A stretch of DNA of 64,000 nt from Hyphomicrobiales bacterium (lineage in GTDB: Bacteria > Pseudomonadota > Alphaproteobacteria > Rhizobiales > Rhizobiaceae): assembly GCA_900472625.1 (NCBI GenBank), contig UCIT01000012.1, positions 1 through 64,000 on the forward strand, in the 5' to 3' direction. Positions 26,933 through 35,686 of this stretch are shown piece after piece (position 1 is the first letter of the stretch; each line of letters begins with the position of its first letter). The position numbers and the translations under genes are program-made. The notes beneath the pieces were generated by a model. It did not search any database, had not been told where the DNA came from, and worked only from the letters and a program-made list of their open reading frames with translations.

Positions 26933-28156
26933 TTACCTGCGCAGCGCGTTCAGCAGCGGCAGCGAAGGTTCGCCGTCCGCCTGCATGCCGATGCGTCCCT
27001 GCACGGCTGCAATCGCCGCCTTCGAACCACTGCCGAAATTGCCGTCGACTTCGCCATCATAATAGCCGAGTGCCTTCAGGCGGGTCTGCAGCTCGAACTT
27101 TTCCTTGACGTCGAGCGTACCATCAGGACGCGGCCAGCGCTGTTTCATGCCGCCATAGCCGGCAATCTCGTCGGCGAGCAGGCCAACAGCGATGGCATAG
27201 CTGTCGGAGGAATTGTACTTCTTGATGGTGAAGAAGTTGGCGGTCATCAGGAAGCCGGGACCGTCGTTGCCGGCCGGCATTTTCAACACGGCCTTGTCGC
27301 CGCCATTCTTGAAGCCGTTGCCGCCGGGGCGCTTGAGGCCAAGCGCCGACCACTGCGACAGCGTCAGCGTCTTGCCGACCTGCTTCATGGCACTTGATGG
27401 AACCTGCACTTCGTAGCCCCAGGTCTTGCCGGTATCCCAGCCGTTCTTTGCCAGCAGATTGGCGGAGGTCGCCAGCGCATCGGGAACCGAGTTCCAGATG
27501 TCGCGGTGGCCGTTGCCGTCGGCGTCGACCGCATAGAGGAGATAGCTGGTCGGGATGAACTGGGTGTGGCCCATGGCGCCGGCCCAGGAGCCGGTCATGC
27601 CGTCGGGCGAGATGTCGCCGTTCTGCAAGATTTTCAGGGCGGCAATCAGCTGTTTCTGCGCGAACTTGGCGCGTTTCTGGTCGGCGTAGGCAAGCGTTGC
27701 CAGCGCGCGCGGGACGTAATGCAGCCGGTCGTCCTTCTCGAGAATTGCCCCGTAATTCGATTCCATCGACCAGATCGCCAGCAGAATCGTCTTGTCGACA
27801 CCGAAATTCCGCTCGATCCAATTCAACGTGGACGCGTGTTTCACCATCATTTTCCGACCGATTTGCACGGTATACGGATTTACACGGGAATCGACATAGT
27901 CCCAGATTTTCGTTGTAAATTCAGGCTGATAGGCCGCTTTTTCGAGCACCGTCGGGTCAGGATCGCTGACGCCGGAGAAGGCTTTGCGGTACGTTGCCTT
28001 GCTGATGCCATTTTGAGCGGCTGTTTGGTAAAAGTCCGCGATCCACTTCTGGAACCGCTGGTCGGCTTTCGCGTTTATGGGAGCCAGACTGGCGGACGCG
28101 GTCATGATGAATGCGAGAGCAAGACCACGAAGGGAGTATTTGTGATTTTGAGTCAT
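26933..28156 (-). CDS. MltB-type lytic murein transglycosylase with peptidoglycan-binding domain
   Basis: The 407-residue periplasmic enzyme has a signal peptide ending near Ala-Lys-Ala (about 31). The SLT_2/MltB catalytic domain spans about 33-330 with the acid Glu132 in WSMESNYG, the substrate-cleft segment GAMGHTQFIPTSYL and an EF-hand-like DADGNGHRDIW. A C-terminal PG_binding_1 domain (about 350-407) includes LKALGYYDGEVDGNFG. It cleaves the MurNAc-GlcNAc bond to leave 1,6-anhydro-MurNAc. No lipobox is present, unlike E. coli MltB, so it is probably soluble. It is divergent from galU. Confidence 0.93.
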   Translation of the reverse strand: MTQNHKYSLRGLALAFIMTASASLAPINAKADQRFQKWIADFYQTAAQNGISKATYRKAFSGVSDPDPTVLEKAAYQPEFTTKIWDYVDSRVNPYTVQIGRKMMVKHASTLNWIERNFGVDKTILLAIWSMESNYGAILEKDDRLHYVPRALATLAYADQKRAKFAQKQLIAALKILQNGDISPDGMTGSWAGAMGHTQFIPTSYLLYAVDADGNGHRDIWNSVPDALATSANLLAKNGWDTGKTWGYEVQVPSSAMKQVGKTLTLSQWSALGLKRPGGNGFKNGGDKAVLKMPAGNDGPGFLMTANFFTIKKYNSSDSYAIAVGLLADEIAGYGGMKQRWPRPDGTLDVKEKFELQTRLKALGYYDGEVDGNFGSGSKAAIAAVQGRIGMQADGEPSLPLLNALRR

Positions 28157-28357
28157 CGGCGGTCATCCGTCCTTTCGTTTCAGGCACAGCAGAGCGCGAA
28201 ATTACCGCTCGGACCTGAGACTACCCGAACGGAGTCAACAAATTCTTTACCATGACAAACGAACGCAGTCACCATTTGCAAATCCGTAGCAAATCTCATC
28301 TAATCCAATCAAAATTGCGTTATATTTCAAGCGGTAGAATCATCGCAGGAGGCCTGT

Positions 28358-29245
28358 GTGGCAGAGCATAAAAAAGTTCGCAAAGCTGTATTCCCGGTCG
28401 CCGGTCTCGGCACGCGCTTTCTTCCGGCCACGAAGGCCGTACCGAAGGAAATGCTGACCGTGGTCGACAAGCCGATCATTCAGTATGTGGTCGACGAAGC
28501 GCTGGAAGCCGGCATCGAACACTTCGTCTTCGTGACCGGTCGTAACAAGCACATCATCGAAGACTATTTCGACATTCACTTCGAACTCGAGCAGACGCTG
28601 CGCGAGCGCAGCAAGAATGCCGAGATCACGCTTCTAGCCGGCCAACTTCCCAAGGCCGGCACGGTCAGCTTCACGCGCCAGCAGGAGCCGCTCGGTCTCG
28701 GACACGCCGTATGGTGCGCCCGCGAGATCATCGGCGACGAGCCGTTCGCGCTGCTGCTTCCCGATATGATCATGAAGAGCGACACCAAGGGCTGCATGAA
28801 GGGGATGATCGACCTCTATGCCCAGAGCGGCGGCAACATTGTCGCAGTGGAAGAGTGCGCGCCTGATCAGGCTCACAAGTATGGCATCGTCGGCGTCGGT
28901 GACGCGATCGGCGATGGTTTCCACATCACCGGCATGGTCGAGAAGCCTGCGAAGGGCACTGCGCCGTCGAACTTCTTCATCAACGGCCGCTACATCCTGC
29001 AGCCGGAGGTGTTCAAGATCCTCGAAACGCAGGAACGCGGTGCCGGCAACGAAATCCAGCTCACCGACGGCATGCTGAAGCTGCTGAAGGATCAGGATTT
29101 TTCCGGATACCACTTCAAGGGCACGACCTACGACTGCGGCGCCAAGGATGGATTCATCCTCGCCAACGTCGCCTTCGCGCTTGAGCGTGCGGACATTCGC
29201 CCGACCGTGATCGACGGCTTCAAGGAACTGCTGAAGGGCCTCTGA
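28358..29245 (+). CDS. galU: UTP-glucose-1-phosphate uridylyltransferase
   Basis: The enzyme makes UDP-glucose from UTP and glucose-1-phosphate for exopolysaccharide, LPS and cyclic glucan synthesis; the rhizobial orthologue is also called exoN. The 295-residue chain carries the nucleotide-binding [17 protein letters not shown] near the N-terminus. It also has [30 protein letters not shown] and [13 protein letters not shown], and ends in the family region around [13 protein letters not shown]. The start is GTG with GGAGG 5 bases before it. It is divergent from the MltB gene and is followed by a strong hairpin. Confidence 0.95.
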   Translation: MAEHKKVRKAVFPVAGLGTRFLPATKAVPKEMLTVVDKPIIQYVVDEALEAGIEHFVFVTGRNKHIIEDYFDIHFELEQTLRERSKNAEITLLAGQLPKAGTVSFTRQQEPLGLGHAVWCAREIIGDEPFALLLPDMIMKSDTKGCMKGMIDLYAQSGGNIVAVEECAPDQAHKYGIVGVGDAIGDGFHITGMVEKPAKGTAPSNFFINGRYILQPEVFKILETQERGAGNEIQLTDGMLKLLKDQDFSGYHFKGTTYDCGAKDGFILANVAFALERADIRPTVIDGFKELLKGL

Positions 29246-29254
29246 TTGCAACGG

Positions 29255-29283
29255 GAGGGAGGACCGGCAAGCGGTCTTTCCTC
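29255..29283. terminator. hairpin between galU and converging beta-barrel gene
   Basis: GAGGGAGGACCG and CGGTCTTTCCTC form a 12-pair stem (two G-U) with loop GCAAG. It sits 10 bases after the galU stop and 5 bases before the stop of the converging gene. No long T run follows, so termination is inferred from position and stability. Confidence 0.45.
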
Positions 29284-29287
29284 CTCG

Positions 29288-30838
29288 CTATCGCTTAAGC
29301 TTGAGACCGACGCCGGCTCGCCATTGCTGCGAGTCGGCGCCGACTTTTCTGGACGTCAGTTCGTAGCCGATGGTGCTCGTCAGATCGAGATAGCGGTTGA
29401 TGTTCCAGGTCAGACCGGCGCTGGTCGTGTAGACCGTTTCGTCGCTGGTCGGGCTATCCGACGGATAGTCGCGCAAGGTTATCCCACCCAGAAACGTGCC
29501 GACCAGATTGTCGCGCAGCTGATGCGTCACGGTTGTGGTCATCGCGCGTGAGATATAGCCGGCTTCGCCCGCCGTCGTGGACGGCTGGATGCTTGTCTGA
29601 AGACCGAAATCGATATCCGTGCCCCGGAGCGGCGACCAGCGGACGCTGGCATCGACGACGGCTGCGTCGATATCGGACAGTCGGCTGTCGTCGAAGCGCG
29701 CGATCTCGTAGCCGAGGCCGACTTCGCCCCGCAGCTTCTCGCCCAGATCGACCTCGACGCCGCCCTTGGCGCCGTAGGAATCGCCGGAGCGGCTGTAGCC
29801 CTGGCTGTCTGTCGTCTCGTCATAGATGGTCTTGCCGACATTGGCTTCGATGAAAGGGATCAGAACCGGCGACAGCTCGTAGCCGACGCGCCCGCGCAGT
29901 GTGCCTGATGTCTGGTTGCGGTCGCTGAGAGAAACGGTGGTACCGTCAGACAGCGTCGCGTCGGAATAGATGCTGCGCGTCAGCTCGATGCCGGTGCTGC
30001 CGCGCAATATGCCGAAGTCGCGCTCGATGGCGGCGCCGAGATTGAACTCCTGCACGGCCGATTGCTGGTCGGCGTTCTGGATCGCGTTCGGATCGTCGGT
30101 GTCCTGGCGGTAATAGTGGTAGCCGCCGGTCAGGTGGGCGGTGGTCTCTTCCGGCAGGTCGAGCCTGAGGTCTCCGTCGATCTTGAAATCCGGCTGTTCC
30201 TCGCCTTCGCCGCTTACGTTTCTCTGCCAGGCACCCTCGCTGGTGATCAGCAGCTGATGCAGGCCCCAGTCGGAGGTCAGCGTGGTTTTCATGTCCGTTT
30301 CGAGAAAGGCGCGTGTCTCCTTGGTGCCGCCGTCCTTCTGCGTCTCGGTGTTGATGCTCTGACTGACGGTCGGGCGCAGCACGAAGGTGCCGATGCGTAT
30401 GCCCGGCGTCTCCTCGGTGGAGATATAGCTGTCCGGCTTGCGCGGCCGGCGCTCGTCGAGCGGTGCCTCGCGGGTGTTCAGCCGCATCATGTCCTCGTCG
30501 AGGATCGAGCCGGTGGTCTCGTCGCCAGGCTGGTCGCCGTTGCTGGCCTTTCGGGCGGTATCGGTGGTCGCTGTAGCCTCATCGGCTGAGGTGGCGGTGC
30601 TCGGCACTGAGGTGCCGTTATCGCTCTCGTCGCCGGTCGAATCAGGCGTGGCGATGTAGGCGGATTGCGCGGCACGATTGATGGAGGTCGATGGCGATGC
30701 CGACGTCGATGTTTGGGTCTGCGTCGATTGCGCGAATGCCGGGGATGCCCCGAAAACGCTGCCGGCCAGCGCCATGGACACGGCAAAGCCGACCGCGCGG
30801 AGCGGTGTCAGGCTGCTCGTATATGTCCAGTGGTTCAT
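29288..30838 (-). CDS. outer-membrane beta-barrel protein (BBP2_2 type)
   Basis: The 516-residue protein has a signal peptide ending near Ala-Phe-Ala-Gln (about 37). A low-complexity Ser/Thr/Asp region (about 38-125) follows. The rest is a barrel of alternating amphipathic strands: FVLRPTVSQSINTETQ, HQLLITSEGAW, LTGGYHYYRQDTDD and the closing QWRAGVGLKLKR. Proteins of this group are often described as outer-membrane beta-barrels near envelope or surface polysaccharide genes. Here the convergent neighbour is galU and the divergent one kdsD. No transport function can be named. Confidence 0.78.
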   Translation of the reverse strand: MNHWTYTSSLTPLRAVGFAVSMALAGSVFGASPAFAQSTQTQTSTSASPSTSINRAAQSAYIATPDSTGDESDNGTSVPSTATSADEATATTDTARKASNGDQPGDETTGSILDEDMMRLNTREAPLDERRPRKPDSYISTEETPGIRIGTFVLRPTVSQSINTETQKDGGTKETRAFLETDMKTTLTSDWGLHQLLITSEGAWQRNVSGEGEEQPDFKIDGDLRLDLPEETTAHLTGGYHYYRQDTDDPNAIQNADQQSAVQEFNLGAAIERDFGILRGSTGIELTRSIYSDATLSDGTTVSLSDRNQTSGTLRGRVGYELSPVLIPFIEANVGKTIYDETTDSQGYSRSGDSYGAKGGVEVDLGEKLRGEVGLGYEIARFDDSRLSDIDAAVVDASVRWSPLRGTDIDFGLQTSIQPSTTAGEAGYISRAMTTTVTHQLRDNLVGTFLGGITLRDYPSDSPTSDETVYTTSAGLTWNINRYLDLTSTIGYELTSRKVGADSQQWRAGVGLKLKR

Positions 30839-30974
30839 GTATCGGCGCTCGGCATGCTTCGAAGTGGTTACCCGAAGGTAAAGCCTCGTGGTTAAGCATT
30901 CGTTGCCAAGGCACCGGATAGACGTCCATCAGCAGCCGGTGGACAGGATGCGAGAAAGCGGCTAACGGATTGCC

Positions 30975-31970
30975 ATGATCAAGAGAGCGGTAAATCTCAT
31001 CGAGAACGGCGTGCTCGAGTCGGCCAAGCGGACGCTCGGGACCGAAAGACGGGCGATGGAATCCCTGGAACGGGCTTTCGACGCCGATCTGGCCGGACCA
31101 TTCCTGCAGGCAGTCGAGCTGATCGGCGAATTGTCGGGACGGGTGATCGTCACCGGCGTCGGCAAGAGCGGCCACATCGGCGTCAAGATCGCCGCGACGC
31201 TGGCCTCCACCGGAACGCCCGCCTTCTTCATGCACGCCGCCGAAGCCAATCACGGCGATCTCGGCATGGTCGGTCGCGGCGATGCGGTGTTGGCGCTGTC
31301 GAAGGGCGGCGAGAGCGTCGAGCTTCGCAACATCATCGCCTATACCCGCCGCTTCTCCATTCCGCTGATCGCCATGACCTGCTCGCCCACCTCGTCGCTG
31401 GGCAAGGCGTCGGACGTCGTGCTGCTGATGCCGAACGAGGAGGAGGCCTGCCCGCACGGGCTGGCACCGACCACCTCGACGCTGATCCAGCTTGCGATGG
31501 GCGATGCGCTGGCGATTTCGCTGTTGGAGGCACGCGGCTTCACGGCGCGCGATTTCCACGTGTTCCATCCGGGCGGCAAGCTCGGCGCCGTGCTCAGCCA
31601 CGTCGCCGATGTCATGCACACCGGCGAACGGGTACCGCTGGTCGTGAAGGGCACGCCGCTGCCCGAGGCAATCTCGATCCTGTCGCGCAAGCATTTCGGC
31701 TGCGTCGGCATTCTCGACGAGGACGGACGGCTTTGCGGCATCGTCACTGAGGGTGACATGGCGCGGAACCTGACGCGCAACCTGTCGGAACTCATCGTCG
31801 ATGACATCATGACCCGGTCGCCGAAGACGGTGAAGGCCAATGTGCTGGCAACGGCGGCGCTGGCCTTGCTCGACAAGCACAGCATCGGCGCGCTGATCGT
31901 CGTCGATGACGACAACCGCCCGGTCGGCCTCATCCACTTCCACGATCTGCTGAGAATCGGCGTCGCCTGA
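30975..31970 (+). CDS. kdsD: arabinose-5-phosphate isomerase (KdsD/KpsF)
   Basis: The enzyme interconverts ribulose-5-phosphate and arabinose-5-phosphate, the first step toward Kdo for lipid A core and K antigens. In the 331-residue chain a SIS domain (about 45-180) contains VTGVGKSGHIGVKIAATLAS and ALSKGGESVEL. The catalytic His lies in HGLAPTTSTL or in the GFTARDFHVFHPGG region. Two CBS domains (about 205-260 and 272-331) complete the family layout. The start has only a weak ribosome site. galU and the envelope genes upstream make an LPS role sensible. Confidence 0.92.
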   Translation: MIKRAVNLIENGVLESAKRTLGTERRAMESLERAFDADLAGPFLQAVELIGELSGRVIVTGVGKSGHIGVKIAATLASTGTPAFFMHAAEANHGDLGMVGRGDAVLALSKGGESVELRNIIAYTRRFSIPLIAMTCSPTSSLGKASDVVLLMPNEEEACPHGLAPTTSTLIQLAMGDALAISLLEARGFTARDFHVFHPGGKLGAVLSHVADVMHTGERVPLVVKGTPLPEAISILSRKHFGCVGILDEDGRLCGIVTEGDMARNLTRNLSELIVDDIMTRSPKTVKANVLATAALALLDKHSIGALIVVDDDNRPVGLIHFHDLLRIGVA

Positions 31971-32000
31971 TCCCAATTCGATCAGCGCAGGCTGATCCGA

Positions 32001-32456
32001 TCAGGCCTGCTCGACCGTCAGGTCGCGGCCGTTGCTCGCAATCACCTTCACCCTTGCGCCGACCTGCAGGTCCGGGCCGGTGACCTTCCACTGCGTATCG
32101 TCGAGTTTGATACGGCCGTGGCCTTCGGTAATCGGCTCGGCCAGCGTGGCGGTTCGGCCGACGAGGCTGGCGCCGCGCTGGTTGAGGAAGGGTTCGTCGG
32201 TCTCACCATGATCACGGGTGATCTTGCGGCCGATGAAGGTGGCGGCGACCGCAAAGGCGGCGAACAGGATCGCCTGCAGCTGCCAGACCCAGAAGGCGGC
32301 ATCCCAGAAGAGCAGGGACAGGGCGCCGACGGCGATCGCCGCCAGACCGATCCAGACGAGGAAGAAGCCGGGCACCAGCATCTCGGCGGCGAGCAGCACG
32401 AGGCCGATCACCCACCAGCTCCAAGGCCCCAGCTCCGATGTGACGGCTGACAGCAT
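32001..32456 (-). CDS. NfeD family membrane protein
   Basis: The 151-residue protein has three N-terminal membrane helices (about 12-30, 33-52, 57-78). A C-terminal OB-fold domain (about 95-150) holds the GRTATLAEPITEGHGRIKLDD and VGARVKVIASNG strands. NfeD short forms partner SPFH/stomatin proteins in membrane microdomains. That partner lies directly upstream: only 3 bases separate the SPFH stop from this ATG, so the two are co-translated. Confidence 0.9.
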   Translation of the reverse strand: MLSAVTSELGPWSWWVIGLVLLAAEMLVPGFFLVWIGLAAIAVGALSLLFWDAAFWVWQLQAILFAAFAVAATFIGRKITRDHGETDEPFLNQRGASLVGRTATLAEPITEGHGRIKLDDTQWKVTGPDLQVGARVKVIASNGRDLTVEQA

Positions 32457-32459
32457 GGA

Positions 32460-33482
32460 TCAGCGCTCCGAATTCGGATTGAACGGATTGACCTGCGGCG
32501 TCGTGCGCGGCGCAGAGACCTGGCGCGGTGCCGGCGGGGCCGGGGACACCGGCGGATTGCCGCCGTCGCCGAAGACTTCGCGGGCGATGGCGCCGATGCC
32601 GCTCAGCGAGCCGAGGATGGCGGAGGCCTCGATCGGCATCAGCACGACCTTGGAATTGCTGGCCGAGCCGATCGCCGTCAGCGCCTCGGTGTATTTCTGC
32701 GCCACGAAGTAGTTGATCGCCTGCACGTCGCCGGCGGCAATCGCTTCCGACACCATCTTCGTCGCCTTGGCTTCAGCCTCGGCCAGACGCTCGCGGGCCT
32801 CGGCGTTGCGGAAAGCTGCCTCGCGCTGGCCTTCGGCCTGCAGGATGGCCGACTGCTTGGCGCCCTCGGCGCGCAGGATCTGGGCGTTTCTGGAACCTTC
32901 GGCCTCGAGAACCTGGGCGCGCTTTTCGCGCTCAGCCTTCATCTGGCGGGCCATGGCGTCGACGAGGTCGCGCGGCGGCTGGATGTCCTTGATCTCGACG
33001 CGGGTGACCTTGATCCCCCAGGGCTGGACGGCATCGTCGACGACGCGCAGCAGCCGATCGTTGATGGCGTCGCGGTTGGAGAGCAGCTCGTCGAGATCCA
33101 TCGAGCCCATGACCGAGCGGATGTTGGTCATCGTCAGGTTGAGGATGGCATTCTCGAGGTTGGAGACCTGGTAGGCCGCCTGGGCGGCGTTGAGGATCTG
33201 GTAGAAGGAGACGGCGTCGGCGGAGACCGAGGCGTTGTCCTTGGTGATGACTTCCTGGGTCGGTACGTTCAGCACCTGTTCCATGACATTCATGCGGGCA
33301 CCGACGCGCTCGATGAAGGGGGTGATGATGTTGAGGCCGGGTCCGAGCGTTCGGGTGTAGCGGCCGAAGCGCTCCACCGTGTACTGGTAGCCCTGCGGCA
33401 CCGTCTTGATGCCGGCGAACAGCACCATGATGACGAAGACCACCAAGGCGATGACCACGATGTCGAAGCCGCCCAAAACCAT
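32460..33482 (-). CDS. SPFH/band-7 paraslipin (QmcA-like)
   Basis: The 340-residue protein has one N-terminal membrane helix (about 4-22). The SPFH domain runs from about 24 to 185 ([23 protein letters not shown]). A long Ala/Glu coiled coil follows (about 185-260; [19 protein letters not shown]), then a Pro-rich tail. Paraslipins oligomerise into membrane scaffolds and support quality control by FtsH-type proteases. GGGGAGG 7 bases before ATG 33482 fixes the start 5 codons inside the longest frame. It forms a two-gene operon with nfeD. Confidence 0.92.
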   Translation of the reverse strand: MVLGGFDIVVIALVVFVIMVLFAGIKTVPQGYQYTVERFGRYTRTLGPGLNIITPFIERVGARMNVMEQVLNVPTQEVITKDNASVSADAVSFYQILNAAQAAYQVSNLENAILNLTMTNIRSVMGSMDLDELLSNRDAINDRLLRVVDDAVQPWGIKVTRVEIKDIQPPRDLVDAMARQMKAEREKRAQVLEAEGSRNAQILRAEGAKQSAILQAEGQREAAFRNAEARERLAEAEAKATKMVSEAIAAGDVQAINYFVAQKYTEALTAIGSASNSKVVLMPIEASAILGSLSGIGAIAREVFGDGGNPPVSPAPPAPRQVSAPRTTPQVNPFNPNSER

Positions 33483-33640
33483 GAAATTCCTCCCCAAGTC
33501 GAATCGAATGAGTACACCTTAGCCGAGACAATCCCGAAAGCCACGCTCTCAGGCTGCCGTGCCATGGTGTCACACCTCAGATATGGGGTTCCGATTGGTT
33601 CTTCACAACGGGCGCCCTTTGGCCTAGAAGGCACGCCGTA

Positions 33641-33673
33641 TCCGGTCGCAGCCCACCCGGTCAAAACAAGGGA
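33641..33673 (+). promoter_or_regulatory. preQ1-I-like riboswitch overlapping queC ribosome site
   Basis: A short stem CCGG/CCGG (33642-33645 with 33657-33660) encloses the loop TCGCAGCCCAC. It is followed by TCAAAACAAGGGA, whose GGGA is the queC ribosome site 8 bases before the ATG. A small hairpin, a C-rich loop and an A-rich tail ending in the Shine-Dalgarno are the layout of translational preQ1-I riboswitches, and queCDE is their standard target. The stem is only 4 pairs and no covariance test was possible. Confidence 0.48.
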
Positions 33674-33681
33674 TCTCAATC

Positions 33682-34389
33682 ATGAAGACTATCGTCATCT
33701 GCTCCGGCGGATTGGACTCCGTTTCGCTTGCCTACAAAATCGCAGCGGAACAACATCTCATCGGCCTCATCTCCTTCGATTACGGCCAGCGTCACCGCAA
33801 GGAACTGGACTATGCCGCCGCCTGCGCGCTGAGGCTCGGCGTGCCGCACCAGATCATCGACATCAGGCCGATCGGCAGTCATCTCACCGGCTCGGCGTTG
33901 ACCGACGACATCGACGTGCCCGACGGCCACTATGCCGAGGAGACCATGAAATCGACCGTGGTGCCGAACCGCAACGCCATCATGCTCGCCATCGCCTTCG
34001 GGCTTGCCGCCGCGCAGAAGGCGGATGCGGTGGCCGTTGCCGTGCATGGCGGCGACCACTTCATCTACCCGGATTGCCGGCCAGGCTTCATCGATGCCTT
34101 CCAGACGATGCAGGACGCGGCGCTCGACGGCTATGCCAGCGTCAGGCTGCAAGCGCCTTACGTCAACGTCAGCAAGGCGGATATTGTCACCGACGGAGCG
34201 AAGCACGGGACACCGTTTGCCGAGACGTGGTCCTGCTACAAGGGCGGGCTGCGCCATTGCGGGCGCTGCGGCACCTGCGTGGAGCGGCGCGAGGCGTTTC
34301 ATCTGGCCGGTGTCACGGATCCGACCGCGTACGACGACGCCGACTTCTGGAAGGCGGCGACGTCAGGCTTTTCGGCCACGGAGGTCTGA
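33682..34389 (+). CDS. queC: 7-cyano-7-deazaguanine (preQ0) synthase
   Basis: QueC converts 7-carboxy-7-deazaguanine to preQ0 with ATP and ammonia. The 235-residue chain has the PP-loop CSGGLDSVSLA (7-17). The C-terminal zinc site is in CYKGG-LRHCGRCGTC, four cysteines. FDYGQRHRKELDYA is another family block. It is first of queC-queD-queE: 3 bases separate it from queD, and queD overlaps queE. A preQ1-like riboswitch lies directly in front. The pathway leads from GTP to queuosine in tRNA(Asp, Asn, His, Tyr). Confidence 0.96.
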   Translation: MKTIVICSGGLDSVSLAYKIAAEQHLIGLISFDYGQRHRKELDYAAACALRLGVPHQIIDIRPIGSHLTGSALTDDIDVPDGHYAEETMKSTVVPNRNAIMLAIAFGLAAAQKADAVAVAVHGGDHFIYPDCRPGFIDAFQTMQDAALDGYASVRLQAPYVNVSKADIVTDGAKHGTPFAETWSCYKGGLRHCGRCGTCVERREAFHLAGVTDPTAYDDADFWKAATSGFSATEV

Positions 34390-34392
34390 GCC

Positions 34393-34749
34393 GTGTTTCG
34401 GATTACCAAGGAGTTCCACTTCTCCGCCTCGCACCAGCTGTCGCATCTGCCGGCCGATCATCAGTGCGCACGGCTGCACGGGCATAACTACATCGTCGTC
34501 GTCGAGTTGGCGGCCGCCGAGCTCAACGGCGACGGCTTCGTGCGCGACTATCATGAGCTCTCGCCGCTGAAGCGGTATATCGACGACCGCTTCGACCATC
34601 GGCATCTGAACGAGGTGCTGGGGCATGAACGGGTAACGTCGGAATATCTCGCGAAGCATTTCTACGACTGGTGCAAGGCGATCCTGCCGGAGACGTCGGC
34701 CGTGAAGGTCAGCGAGACTCCGAAGACATGGGCGGAGTACCGGCCATGA
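34393..34749 (+). CDS. queD: 6-carboxy-5,6,7,8-tetrahydropterin synthase
   Basis: QueD makes 6-carboxytetrahydropterin from dihydroneopterin triphosphate, the second step to queuosine. The 118-residue protein has the zinc histidines in HFSASHQL and LHGHNY, and catalytic residues in the CARLHGH and DHRHLNE segments. It starts with GTG, 3 bases after the queC stop, and its last bases overlap the queE start (ATGA). Confidence 0.95.
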   Translation: MFRITKEFHFSASHQLSHLPADHQCARLHGHNYIVVVELAAAELNGDGFVRDYHELSPLKRYIDDRFDHRHLNEVLGHERVTSEYLAKHFYDWCKAILPETSAVKVSETPKTWAEYRP

Positions 34750-35480
34750 GCGCGGCTCAGGAGAAGATTCGGATCAGCGAGATTTTCGGGCCGACCATCC
34801 AGGGCGAGGGCATGCTGATCGGCCAGCCGACGGTCTTCGTGCGCACCGGCGGCTGCGATTATCGCTGTTCGTGGTGCGACACGCTGCATGCCGTCGATAG
34901 CGCGTATCGTGCCCAGTGGAAGCCGATGACGGCACAGGCGATCTGGGAGGAGGTGCGCGATCTCTCGGGCGGCAGCCCGCTGATGGTGTCGCTGTCGGGC
35001 GGCAATCCGGCCATCCAGCCGCTGAAGCCGCTGATCCGGCGCGGCAAGAACGACGGCTACCGCTTCGCGATCGAAACGCAGGGCAGCGTCGCCCGCGACT
35101 GGTTCGCCGATCTGGACGTGCTGGTGCTTTCGCCCAAGCCGCCGTCGAGCGGGATGGCCACGGATTGGGATGTGTTTGCCGACTGTCTCGAGGCGGCCGG
35201 GAAGGCGCCGAGCATTGCGCTCAAGTTCGTGATCTTCGATGATGCGGACTATGATTTCGCCAAAGAGACGTCACTGCGCTATCCGGAACTGCCCGTGTAC
35301 CTGCAGCCGGGCAACCATACGCCGCCACCGCCTGACAATGACGATGCCCGCATCGATATCGACGGGATCATGGAGCGGATGCTTTGGCTGGTCGGCAAGG
35401 TGACTGAAGATCGCTGGTTCTCGGCACGGGTGCTGCCGCAATTGCATGTGCTGTTGTGGGGGAACAAGCGGGGGGTGTGA
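34746..35480 (+). CDS. queE: 7-carboxy-7-deazaguanine synthase (radical SAM)
   Basis: QueE rearranges 6-carboxytetrahydropterin to 7-carboxy-7-deazaguanine. The 244-residue enzyme has the cluster motif Cys37-x3-Cys41-x2-Cys44 (CDYRCSWC), preceded by [31 protein letters not shown] segment stands where most radical SAM enzymes have TGGEP. The C-terminus ([13 protein letters not shown]) fits the family. The ATG overlaps the queD stop (ATGA), so translation is coupled. An open frame reaching back into queD is not coding. Confidence 0.95.
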   Translation: MSAAQEKIRISEIFGPTIQGEGMLIGQPTVFVRTGGCDYRCSWCDTLHAVDSAYRAQWKPMTAQAIWEEVRDLSGGSPLMVSLSGGNPAIQPLKPLIRRGKNDGYRFAIETQGSVARDWFADLDVLVLSPKPPSSGMATDWDVFADCLEAAGKAPSIALKFVIFDDADYDFAKETSLRYPELPVYLQPGNHTPPPPDNDDARIDIDGIMERMLWLVGKVTEDRWFSARVLPQLHVLLWGNKRGV

Positions 35481-35513
35481 GGGGCTGCGACAGTGGAGTT
35501 ATACCGTGTGGCG

Positions 35514-35664
35514 CACCCCCCTCTGCCCTGCCGGGCATCTCCCCCTCAAGGGGGGAGATCGCCTCGTGGCGAAGTTTACGCCAAACAATTGAGGTTGGAG
35601 CGAGCGGCTGCGCCCATCCGATCTCCCCCCTTGAGGGGGAGATGTCCGGCAGGACAGAGGGGGG
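35514..35664. repeat. long near-perfect inverted repeat
   Basis: About 45 bases beginning CCCCCCTCTGCCCTGCCGGG return at the right end as the complement with two mismatches. Each arm itself contains a hairpin (ATCTCCCCCTCAAGGGGGGA). About 60 bases of unique spacer lie between. The element fills the gap between convergent queE and hemH. A truncated 15-base piece of its left end occurs at 60077-60091. Repeats opening this way are common in Rhizobium, Sinorhizobium and Mesorhizobium intergenic regions. Confidence 0.85.
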
Positions 35665-35686
35665 TATCACGGGCTCTAACCTAGCC

